Positions 23,467 to 33,660 of a stretch of 64,000 nucleotides of DNA are shown in pieces. The notes under the pieces are model-generated. The model was not told where the DNA came from, made no database searches, and saw nothing but the letters and a program-made list of their open reading frames with translations. The stretch is from Xenia sp. Carnegie-2017 (taxonomy: Eukaryota > Cnidaria > Anthozoa > Malacalcyonacea > Xeniidae). Location of the stretch: positions 7,756,060 to 7,820,059 of the forward strand of contig NW_025813484.1 of NCBI RefSeq assembly GCF_021976095.1. Reading direction: 5' to 3'. The number at the start of each line of letters is the position of its first letter. The first letter of the stretch is position 1. The translations under genes were made by a program, and so were the position numbers.

Positions 23467-26400
23467 CTAGTTGAGATAAGAATAAACAAAAAATTGTAAT
23501 TGCTCTTTATTCTTTGTTTAAATAAAATACAACAACAGAAGACTGGGGTGATTTACGTACAAGCCTGCAAATTAAAATTTGGAATCAATCAACGCTTTTG
23601 AAGTAAAGGCAAAAAATGAAAATAATTAAATGGTCAAATTTGAGTGTTTTCAAAACAAAGTGCATATCTTTACATCTTTTAATATAACTCTCCGTTAATA
23701 TACGTATTGTCAATAAAATCTTCATGTTTAGAATTATTTCCTTTTTCGTCTGCAGCAATTTTATCTGCAACGTAAGATTCGTAAGGCTGCACTAGATAAA
23801 ATCTCTGAATACGTACCTTCTATACTTTCTCCGGCATCTTTTGTAGAAGGTCCATTTTGCTTCTTAACGCTTTCATCTTCAACATGTTCACCGTGTTTGT
23901 CATCCTTGCTTTTATTTTCTTTATTAAAATCATGAGAATTATCTTCCACCATGGATTTACTTTCAACTAAAGACAAAAATATTATTGTGTCTACGGTTGA
24001 TATATTCATAGGTTGATATATACATATTACATATATAAATAGCCATGGTATCCGTAATAACCATGAGAAGCATACAATTTTAGATAGTACAAAATAACAT
24101 CCCATTTTCTTGATATTCAAGATGAAGCAAGAGTTTAAACACAGAGTAGGCAATATTTCGTCTTTATTCGGAAGACATGTGCATTATGAAGCAAGCTTAT
24201 TTTTTCCGCTTATAAATAACTATATAAACGTTTCACAACGCAAAGCCCTCGCCTGCTTAATGTCATGTAGAAAATTTCACATTTACATACATGGCGCACC
24301 ATTCACATTAATTACTGATCACAAACCACTGGTGATGCACATTTTAAACAACTCAAAAGCCAAACCCTCCAACTCGATTGGAACGTTGGAATCTTCGCTT
24401 ACAACCATACAACTTAACTATCCACTATTAGACCTGCAAAACCAACCCAGCCGACTACATCTTTCGCCACCCAATACAAAACCAACCGTGAACGTGGCAT
24501 TTCAGAGGAGTATGTGTCACTTCTAACTACATCTGCATGCCAATCCTACTGCAATGACATCCAAGATGCGACATTAAACAATCCAACGCTTCAGAAGCTC
24601 GCTGAACTACTAATGGCACTCAGTTTCTCCTCACGCAGCGTCATTTCTTTAAAATGTTAAATTTTAACGAGAAGTTTAAACCAAGCACTTTAGTATAGTC
24701 AATACAAGGTGTAAACTCCACGAGTTTCGCCACCAAATACAAACTTTGAATTTTTTTTTATTTAATTTGCCATTCGTACTCCTAAAAATCAGCTTATCTG
24801 CAGTTATTTATCTTTTCAGACATTAATGATCAGAAAGACGCATGCGCATCCAAGCGCGTAAAGAAAAGACGTCCAAGCGCGCGAAAATGACAGTCAGCAA
24901 TCGGATACGCTGACTTTCAGGGTTTTCCATCCATGCATTACGTTTTTTATAAAGATGAGTTTAAAATCAAGAAACACACAAGTTGTAAGATTTTTATACG
25001 TCCCCTATTGTCTTTCCTACCACATGCATATCTATAGAAAAAGACTTAATAGAAGTCATACCACGTTTTAACATTAGAGGGTTTCTACACGCATTTACCT
25101 TCAACATTTTTGGTGTTGCAGTCTTGCTCGTTTCTCTTCTTTTCATCAAAATTATTCAAAGTATTTTTCTTTGTGATTTGCATAGATTCTCTCATATCTA
25201 GAAACAGAATCCTCATTTTTACTTTTAAGTTGTTGGAGAAACAATGTTGCATAATTTTCTCAGCTTCTCTAACAAATTTCATTCTATTTCAAGAAATAAT
25301 TAGTTGTAGGGAAAGGAAAAGACTTAAGGTACGTTTACAGACAACAATTTAGCGGGCCGACACTGACGCCATATTACGTGTTCTTTCCATATTTTGGAAA
25401 GTAGCCCGACTCAAAAATCGGATGAAAATCTGTAACAAACTACAGATTTGATCCCGATTTTTACTTTGTTACTATAGCATCTGAAACAAGAAAATTATGA
25501 TTATCGAAAAATGAGTATAGAAATGTCTTCTGTCAACACTGAAAAAGAAAGTGTTAAAAGCGTTGTTGTTTCTTATTGAAAATCAAAAGCTGCAAAGATT
25601 CAGAAAACGAAAAAAGTCAATTTTCTTAAAAAAGAAATACGTAAAATTTAAATTTGCTCTCACTCTACCCAATATTTTTTTTCTCTTTATTTGTTGGGGC
25701 AATAATAATAATAAACATTTTCTCCGTTGCTGCAATGACAAGTTTTAATTTTGCTTTGATATTGTTCTTTGACCTGTTTTTTTTTCTTTTTCTGCTTTCG
25801 AAATTGCGTAAATACATCGGGTGCATTATTGACACCAATGATTTACAAACAGTGATTTGTCTTACACGACAAATGTTCCATACATGGCAAGAGTCACGTA
25901 ATATGGCGTAGGTGTCGGCCCGACAAATCGTTGTGTGTAAACCTACCTTAAACAATCACAAAGAGTCTAATTCAAATCAATTGCTAACTTAATGCACTTC
26001 AAAACTGATATATAATGAGAAAATATATCTTTGTATGGTAAAAAGTTTTCATGTAATATAGGCTTTGGCATTCACATGGTCAAAAAAGTGTGTCCAATGA
26101 AAACATCCATGCTGCTTCATATCATAATCCATACTTTATAACATAACAAAAAAAGATTTGCGCTGAATTGAAGCTACTAAATCTTTTAAAATCGAATTCA
26201 AATGTTGTGCCTTGTTCAACATTTTGTTTGTTACTCATGAATACGTACACTTCATACACTCTCCGTCATCTTGAAAGGATTTTAAGTTTTCTTCCATGAC
26301 GCTTTTCTTTTGATTTCTATTGGCGTGAGTGCGTTCCTTGTCTTCTTCATCGAAATCATCCAAATTCTTGCTGTCAATTGTTTGGCTGGATTCTAATTTA

Positions 26401-27644
26401 ACAACATACACAATAAGTCTCTTCTCGTAAGTTTACGAATTCAGACGCGGATCCAGAAGTGCACCCCTTCCTGAGCTCATATGATTTAATAGCTTTTTAA
26501 AGAAAATGTCATTGCATTCCAACATTTTCAAATGATGCACCCTTCCCTGGATGAAATTCTGGATTCACCTCTGGAACTGACCAAATCAGCCGAAAAACAT
26601 TTTTTAAAGTTTTTTCTCAACAAGTTTTAATCTAACACTAGCTAATTTTTCCATGGTAAATTATCCTACAAGTAAATCACCGCACAAAATAATGTTAAGA
26701 TCATTCTATGAAACTAAATATAGCTAACTCAAAAAAATCAACTTTTAATTTACAAAGTAATGAAAATGACATAGAAGTCTGAATCCTACATAAGACCTAT
26801 AAACTGTGATATAGTTTTTGTATGAGGGCACATATTGTAATTTTTAAAAACAATTTGGGCATAATCTACGACAGCCAAAAAGGAGTCCCTTTTTTCTTAA
26901 GAAAATAAGAACCAATAATGCCACTTATATAAGAATCTGTTCAAGCTAACTTGAAAAATGTATGTTTTTGTATGTGGGGTTGTATACTCAATTTAGTAAG
27001 AAAAGAGTTTGTATGAAGTATGTATGCTAAGTTGACAGGAAGTGAACTGCAGACTTGAACAAACTCTTTAGCTACGTAAACAAATGGCATTGATAAGCAT
27101 GTTTCCTATTGTCAGTAGCATTATGAACGCTCATGACTCTGGGCAATGTGTGTTGGCTCTACGTATCCCAAAAAATATCATGGCTTCAAAGTAAATCATA
27201 ATTTCATGAAAATATGCTTATACAGTAGTACCAAACATCAACGTATATCAGCGACACTTTTCTGCAATATATTAGGTTTTCAAAAGAAACTTAATATAGA
27301 AATAAGCTATATTCAAAACCTCAGCATTTTAACTAAATTTTATTCTTATTGAGCCCGACTACTTTTTCTTTAGTTTTATCAAAGTATTTATGACATTTAG
27401 TTTTTTCAACAGGCACATGTGAAGAACATTTCTTATGAATATCAAACATTGTATGAATATGAATAGATCTAATACTTGTTCAAGAGTCGTTGATACTTGT
27501 TACATTAACAATACAACATTTTGAAATGGGACAGACTGGCTTTTTAAAACCATAGCAATATGTTCGTGAAATGTCTGACAAATGCTTGAACTTACGGAAA
27601 ACTTTTTTAGATACTTCCTCCTCATTTGCATTTTGATCTGACAT
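18704..27644 (-). CDS. Gene B: VLIG-type very large GTPase, five predicted exons
   Basis: The model joins 27596-27644 (ATG, MSDQNANEEEVSKKVF), 26249-26392, 25099-25197, 23817-23966 and the giant exon 18704-23466. All four introns are phase 1 with GT-AG ends, and the total is 1,734 codons plus stop. The product is a dynamin/GBP-related giant GTPase of the interferon-inducible VLIG (GVIN/URGCP) group, soluble, and presumably immune or stress related. The giant exon has no ATG at its 5' end; the first in-phase codons there belong to an exon, which is why small upstream exons are needed. Gene B has no Death domain in this model. Its introns carry a Ty3 fragment, a MITE and a dispersed repeat. Confidence 0.75.
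23817..26392 (-). CDS. Gene B linker exons (three related acidic exons)
   Basis: Exons 23817-23966, 25099-25197 and 26249-26392 are all phase 1 on both sides, with consensus donors and acceptors. Each carries the same short acidic motif: HDFNKENKSKDD, LNNFDEKKRNE and LDDFDEEDKE. The homologous exon of gene D at 49700-49843 has LNDFDKEKKNE. They are charged and probably disordered spacers between an N-terminal region and the GTPase. Because they are symmetrical (phase 1-1), any subset can be skipped without a frameshift. The tandem copies look like exon duplication. Confidence 0.7.
24150..24660 (+). mobile_element. Ty3-type LTR retrotransposon fragment (RNase H)
   Basis: The plus strand encodes SQRKALACL, FHIYIHGAPFTLITDHKPL, then after a frameshift RLERWNLRLQPYNL and KTNPADYIFRHP. 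This is the RNase H domain of Ty3/mdg4-type polyproteins. A further degenerate frame (TLQKLAELL) continues to about 24,630. No protease, integrase or LTR is seen. It lies antisense in an intron of gene B. Confidence 0.85.
25324..25950. mobile_element. MITE with long terminal inverted repeats in an intron of gene B
   Basis: The left end GGTACGTTTACAGACAAC and the right end, read in reverse complement as GGTAGGTTTACACACAAC, form imperfect inverted repeats of about 55-60 bases. These continue through CGGGCCGACAC and GCCATATTACGTG. The flanks are TTAA on both sides, a plausible target duplication. There is no transposase frame. The superfamily is unclear; TTAA flanks suggest piggyBac, while the ends do not look typical for it. 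Confidence 0.75.
26611..27275 (+). repeat. Dispersed repeat, copy 2 (first copy at 13,602-14,262)
   Basis: Nearly identical to copy 1 over about 650 bases and in the same orientation. It ends near CTTTTCTGCA, after which the two loci diverge. It lies in the first intron of gene B. Confidence 0.8.
27596..27644 (-). CDS. Gene B first coding exon
   Basis: ATG at 27644-27642 opens 16 codons (MSDQNANEEEVSKKVF) plus one base before the consensus donor GTAAGT. The phase fits the next exon at 26392. It resembles the acidic first exon of gene C in length class and character. The ATG lies beside a SINE target duplication at 27641-27652, so the region upstream of the start now consists of SINE sequence and the broken 3' end of gene C. 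The reading frame upstream was open into gene C before the insertion, so a start further up cannot be excluded. Confidence 0.55.
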
Positions 27645-27759
27645 TAAATTGTTATATGAATGTTTTATGCAGTGCGGTGTTTGAAATTAAATGAAGATAT
27701 GATCTTCGCACTTTGTTGGACAATTTAAGCAATTGTCTCATAAACCTGAAAAAATCAGG

Positions 27760-27833
27760 TGACTCAACGGGAATCGAACCCATGATCTCTGCGGTGCCGG
27801 TGCAGTGCTCTGACCAACTGAGCTATGAAGTCA
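27760..27833 (-). ncRNA. tRNA-like pol III unit 1 of the SINE
   Basis: The minus strand has a perfect A box (TAGCTCAGTTGG) and B box (GGTTCGATTCC) at tRNA spacing. The T arm and D arm fold. The anticodon loop reads CCGGCAC, giving GGC at the anticodon position, but base 33 is C instead of the nearly universal U. The acceptor stem pairs only with a bulge. I therefore call it a SINE promoter region derived from a tRNA and not a working tRNA gene. Confidence 0.8.
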
Positions 27834-27996
27834 CACAGTGGTGAGCAGGTCAATTTTGTTGGGCTCATGTTTTCTCGTGAAATGAATGTTATATGAATGT
27901 TTTATGCAGTGCGGTGTTTGAAATTAAATGAAGATATGATCTTCGCACTTTGTTGGACAATTTGAGCAATTGTCTCATAAACCTGAAAAAATCAGG

Positions 27997-28070
27997 TGAC
28001 TCAACGGGAATCGAACCCATGATCTCTGCGGTGCCGGTGCAGTGCTCTGACCAACTGAGCTATGAAGTCA
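27997..28070 (-). ncRNA. tRNA-like pol III unit 2 of the SINE
   Basis: Identical to unit 1 in the tRNA-like part, displaced by 237 bases, with the same intact A and B boxes and the same C at position 33. Because transcription runs on the minus strand, this is the upstream unit and could drive transcription towards gene B. Confidence 0.8.
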
Positions 28071-28099
28071 CACAGTGGTGAGCAGGTCAATTTTTTTTT

Positions 28100-31000
28100 T
28101 TAAATTGTCCAACAAAGTGCGAAGATCATATCTTCATTTAACATTAAATTGTCTTGGAAAATATTTCGAGCACTAAAGTTAAAATTTTCCTTCAGTATGG
28201 CTTTCCAAAAGCTTTTAACTCGTTCACGAAACGAAGAAACAGTAAGTTTGATCAACTTTTCTGAACACATTAACTCAATTATACTCTCCTTTACTTTCTG
28301 CACAGCAATACCATAATTTGGATTCGCTGGAGCCATAGGAGGACTTCCTTTCAATAAATTTGGTATGTAAAACGTGTCTTTGTTTTCGTCAAATGCAATG
28401 ATGTCGTCAAACTTTTGAAACTGATCTTCACAGTTTTCTTGTACAGCTGCAAGCTTTGCCATTTTGTCTAGATCATGCTTTAAATTTTGCCAATTCGCTG
28501 TAAAATTTTCCTCGGTGTTCGTAGCAGAAACATTTTGATAAAGGATTTTGCAATGTTTTTTCTCTTTTAGCAGCTTTATTTTAAAAAAAGCGTGAACAAC
28601 CATGTTTAAAAATTCTATTATTTCATTATGCTTTTCACCAAACATATTGACAATCGTAACATCAGCCACACCAATAACAAAAGTTGCCAATTCAATGGAA
28701 TGTTCTCTCACTGTTGGATCAACCTGTCTTCTCAGTCCTTCAGTATCGATGATCAATAAGAAGTCCAAGTTTGAGTCCGATTTAAGTCGATCACTAATTG
28801 GAACAAGGCAAACAAAAGCGCCTCGAGTGCACTTTCTCCCACTTACAGGAAATTCCAAGCCAAACATTGCATTCAACATTGCCGACTTACCAGAATTTTG
28901 AATACCTAATACAGAAATCACGCAGATTCTAGCGTTATTTGTTTCGCGTTCCACTTCCTTATAAACAGCATCAAACCATTTTAAAGGTAGGTAACCTGAA
29001 TCACCATCTAATAATTCCAAAGGATGACCTGAAAGAAGAATCTTCGCACCAGCACTGGCATAATTATTGATTACAAAATCGGAGAGTTGATGAAGTTGAG
29101 CAAGCTCTCTTATGACATTCTCCAAACCAAATAAAGAGTATGATATCAATGCTTCTAAATCTGTTAAACGATTTTCTTCTTGAGATTGTGAATCAAGCAT
29201 GTCATTGTGTGTTTCTTGTAACTTTGGACGACATTGTTGATGCAAGTTTGCCATCGCAGATAGAGAAGCCTTATCAAATAAATACTTCAATCGTTGCAAA
29301 TTTCTGTTCAGCATTCGTTCATTCATCACAGCAATGGAATTCAGGAAATGACGAATTTCTGTATCCATCTTCTGAAATGATACCATCTGAGCCTTCTTTT
29401 CTTTTTTTATACCTTCATATGGTTCATTTAGATCGTTTTCTCTGCACGTGTTTTCAATGTTGAGACGAAACTTTGGATTATGTTTCTTTCTTTCTAAATC
29501 CGCCAGAACAGGTATATGAAGTTGAAGCTTGAACCACTTTTTTGTTTCTTCAATCCCAAAAGAAAGCCAAGTTTTGAAAGTTTTGTCCCACTCAATATTA
29601 GCTTGGTCATCATCAACATAAACTCCACTTTTCTTTGATAGTAACCTCACCTTTTCTAAAGATTTCACTTCTGTTTCTTTTATGTTGCTCTGGATTGCTT
29701 CGCGAATACTTTTCAAATATCTGTAATCGGATGTCATCAATGATTTAGTGATGGAATATAATTTTGTTGAATGTTGACCTATAACGCCGTCGTAGTAATT
29801 TTTCACTTCTTTTCGCATGTTTTCATTAAAAATTAGTATGATTTTGCCATCGAACAGCAGAGCATCATTCAAAAAATTTATCATGCATTTGTCGGGCATT
29901 TCCGAGGGCAACAAAATGCACAAAATGTTTGATATTTCACAAAGTATATCAACTTGTTTCTTAAGATTTTGGGCATCTCCCCGTAGATTGGCAAAACAGA
30001 TTTCATTTTTTAACGTGTTCTTGTCACATCCTCCTGGAAGATACCACACAAGCTCAACCAAACCATCAACGACTCTTCTTACAAAATCACCACCTTCCAT
30101 GTTTTTATGAAAGAAGAATTCATGATCACCATTACCATCACTGATAATTTTATTCATCAGAGATGATTTGGACATGGTCACATTACCCACCCGGATAAAT
30201 GACACTATGGGAAAGGGATGTTCTGTTGCGTAGACCTCTTTAGCCGAGTCGTTGATTGAGGCACCTCTCCAAGACTTTGTTATTTTTCCCAACGCTGAAA
30301 GCAAGATAGTTTGCTTCTCCACTGGATCATCAGGATCAGGTAAAATAAAAGGAACGCTAAGCTGACATTCGCTAAGTTTAACAGCTATATATTGTCGTAA
30401 GAAATTGTCTGAACAATGGAAAATTCCTAACAAAGCATCCATTGGGTTGATTCCTTTCAAAGTAAATTCACGCACATGGTAGTTGGCCATCATTAACATT
30501 TGAAGAATATATTTTGGAATTTGGTTACGTGAGGTCAGTTTATCTTCAGTAAACTTTTGCATATCCAAAGTGCGTGCATTTTTTAAGGTAAATTTTGCCT
30601 CATGTTTAAAGCTTTGGGAAAGTGTGCCCGGTTCATTGGTTGGTGCATCACTTTCAAAGAATGAATGAAGTTTTTCAACACCTAAATTGAATTAAAATAA
30701 ATAAAACCACATTTCAAAAATTGAGGGAGTCAGCAATGTTAGGTTTATATCATCAAAGCATTTTTTTTTCCGGCAAACCAATGGGATCAATATCTCTGAT
30801 TTACTTAACTTGCAACAGTTATCAATTGTGTAACCAATTTCATAACAGTTGGATAGTGGAGTAGGGACAAATTTTATATATGAATGTTATATGATTTATG
30901 AAATATCCTTAAAATCAATGAATATAAGCCTTTTTCTTAAATTGTCGAGTCTATCTACGCCATTGACATTTATTTTGAATATCAACCAGCACTTCCATCA

Positions 31001-31777
31001 ATTATTCCGTAAATGTTGACGCAATCAGGCTCTCCGTACAAATAATCAAAAATTACATATGCGCAAAGTTGCAGCAATCTTCATCTTTTCGCTTTTTACT
31101 CTTACATATGAGTATAAAGCAGTATTGTCAATGCATATTTCATGAACACAACAAATTTTTAATAAAATACTTAGACATGTTCAACATCTTATGATGCCAT
31201 CTTTAGTAGATATGATAATGTGTTATAAGCTTTAAATTTGTTACATTTCTTTGAGAAAATTGTTACATTTCTTTGAGATTAATTTCTTTGAGAAAATTGC
31301 ATATGAAAGTAATCAGTCCGGTACAAATGGCTACAAGTATACCGCTCCCCCCCCTCCTCCCCAAATAAACGTTTGAGTTGCGGCATATCAAATAAATTTG
31401 AATCAGAAAACTTGAACGTTAGAAAGTGGCAAACCGGACGAACTACATTTACAAACATGTAAAATTTCATGCCACAACTAAAAGATTGGAGTCAATAAAG
31501 GTTACTGTGCTCTTGCTCATATAAACAAGTGATATTTTCTTCAATCAAAGCAAAGAACTGTAATACGTGAATAGTATAAAACAATTATTTAACAAGTATT
31601 GTAATAATACTAGACCACGTTATTCATAAAGAAACAGCAACTGCTGCATATTACACGCAACTACATACTTTTTCTAAGCTCTGTGTTATCGTCCAGATTA
31701 ACTCCGTGTTGTCGTCCAGACGCATCATCTTCTTTCACGCTATCATCTGTGAACTCATCATAATGTTGTTCTTCCAT
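28100..31777 (-). pseudogene. Gene C: truncated VLIG GTPase, cut by a SINE
   Basis: The first coding exon is 31669-31777 (ATG, MEEQHYDEFTDDSV, phase 1 donor) and the second runs from 30681. The frame is open to a stop at 28100 inside the SINE, giving about 895 residues. Present are INPMDALLGIFHCSD, the degenerate N-terminal domain (RVGNVTMSKSSLMNKI), the G domain with G1 GIQNSGKSA and G3 IIDTEGL, and FYIPNLLKGSPPMAP. Everything after FSARN is missing: the helical region and the zinc-binding end. The last residue of the G1 motif is Ala where genes B and D have Thr, which would be expected to hurt Mg/GTP binding. It could be a pseudogene or a truncated, dominant-acting product; the clean frame argues that the loss is recent. 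Confidence 0.8.
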
Positions 31778-33660
31778 TGTTCATTTGAATATACATTAAC
31801 TACAAAGACAAAAAATTTTGATGCAATAAATCAATTTAAAGTTCTCGTATAAAACTATCAGTTGCATCTTTTTGCTGAGTTTCAATCCTATACAGTACCT
31901 ATTAGAACGAACTCAGATTGCAAAATTTTAAGCAATTTGAACATTTCATGAGGCATTCGATATACCGGATTTATTTTAAAACATACCTCGAAAAGGACGC
32001 GATTGCGATTATTAAAGTGAGGCATTTCTTAAAGAGAGGCTTTTAACTCAAAAGTTTTTAATAATAACAACAGAAGTACAAAATAGGAACGCAGCAAAAT
32101 ATATATTGAAAAAATATGCATTATAGCAACAATAGTATAGTAGTGAGATATGACCTTATTAATGACTTATTGGAAAAGCACCTCATTTATATTTCATGCA
32201 TTGATGAAAGCCACACTTTTACGATTAATATGCAATTCAACTCACCAACTATATTAATTAGAGATACGCCCTGTTTCGCAAATATATTAATAACCAGGAC
32301 AAGCAGACAATTTTAAGTAAAACAAAATAAAACAAATTTGCAATGCTAAAACAGAAATACTCTTTCGATAGTTCGGTTTTTAAGATCTGTTGAAATCAAT
32401 TTGTCAGTGCAAAACACCCTATCTTTAAAATCTATATAGTCATTGGTCTCTACTCTTAAAGACATTGTTTACCAAAGGAGCCTCTCTTAAGCTTTCAATT
32501 CGTATAACTAAGTATACGTCACCAAGTTACAACTACTATTGATACTACTCTGCTCATGAAGAGTGCTTGGAAAGCCTTTGAAACGCTTTAGTAAACTTGT
32601 AATGCTTATATAGAAATGAACCTTCGATGTGTCGGGTTTTTAAGGCTGGTTGAAACCAATTTGCCAACAAAAGAACCTAAGTTTTAGAATTTAGTCATTG
32701 GACTTTAATCATATGACCTTGTTTAACAAAGGATGTTTGCTAAAGCTTTCAGTTCCTAACATAGTCAAGAGAAGACAAGTGATTAAAATTGAGAAGCAAC
32801 TCGACCATCATCCATACTTTTTTACAGGTTTCCTAACATCATGTATGTAAAAACAAAGAATTATAAGACTATAACTCATACCTTATGAAAGCATTAGTTT
32901 ATTTTGGTCTACAAACAAATACTGAAGATCCATTTAAGTTCTTCCTTTAACAACCTTAACATTAACATTAATGAATTCTTGGAAGAACCTCCCACTCATA
33001 CAACTAAGTACACGTCACCGAATTATAACTCTATTGATATGTGATATATGTTGAAGAGCCTCATGCAGAGTGCTTAATAATATTAATATTAGTCAATTAT
33101 GCTCTGGTATGTTTTGACATGTCAAAAGGATGTTTAGTTTGAGCTTTGAAGTAATGAATTTTATATCTGTAAACAGACTATATTCGTTGTATAGAACTGA
33201 AAGTTTCTGTACACGTCTTTAATATATCTTCATGGAGCATTATGTGATTCACGATGTTCTTCTCGGTACTCACGCGATTGTTTTGGCGGTTTACTTTAAA
33301 GTCTACACATTCAACAGGGCATAAAATTGATGTAAATTTGTTACTTTAATTTCTTGAGCAAGTTTCGATTAAACATCATATGTTGTTTTCCAAAGTATTC
33401 ATACATACTTTGAGCAACAGTTTCTAAACATTTTAATGAATGTAAATTCAAGTAACATGTAATTCAAATATCGTATCACCCAGACTCTGAAGGCATAGTA
33501 ATATGGAGACGAATTTTGTTCAGAAAGAAAATAAATGAGCTGCTGATTTAATATCCTCTTCATAAAGATGCTTCCATAAACTAGTAATGTTTAGTAATTT
33601 AGATTCGAAATTAAGGCTCTTAGGTAATAAAGTAAATGGTTTGAACCCGGGAGTATCGTT
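31778..33660. other. Non-coding stretch with diverged local repeats
   Basis: No gene seen. Related non-coding words recur here and further on: TAACATTAATGA-type plus GAAGAAC, ACGTCACC-AAGTTA-type, and CATGCAGAGTGC. They occur near 32,510-32,600 and 32,950-33,080, and again near 34,060-34,200, 35,930-36,080 and 63,080-63,210. Confidence 0.5.

Larger units (their letters stand above)
27653..28140 (-). mobile_element. Dimeric tRNA-derived SINE with target site duplication
   Basis: A 488-base insertion lies between two copies of ACATTAAATTGT (27641-27652 and 28141-28152). It contains two head-to-tail units with a period of 237 bases, each with a tRNA-like region. On the minus strand it begins with a unique head (AAATGAAGATATGATCTTCG), a run of A, then the first tRNA-like unit. 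The same head sequence recurs inverted inside each unit, so the two ends can fold back on each other. The insertion adds the stop codon that ends the gene C frame. Confidence 0.85.

Noticed and set aside
27345-27595. Continuation of the coding frame below the gene B first exon, with cysteine-rich sequence (YCYGFKKPVCP)
   Set aside because: It follows a consensus donor and contains a stop; likely intron, though a decayed gene fragment is possible.
27760-28070. Two functional tRNA-Ala(GGC) genes
   Set aside because: The acceptor stem pairs badly, position 33 is C, and both lie in a SINE-like dimer flanked by a target duplication.
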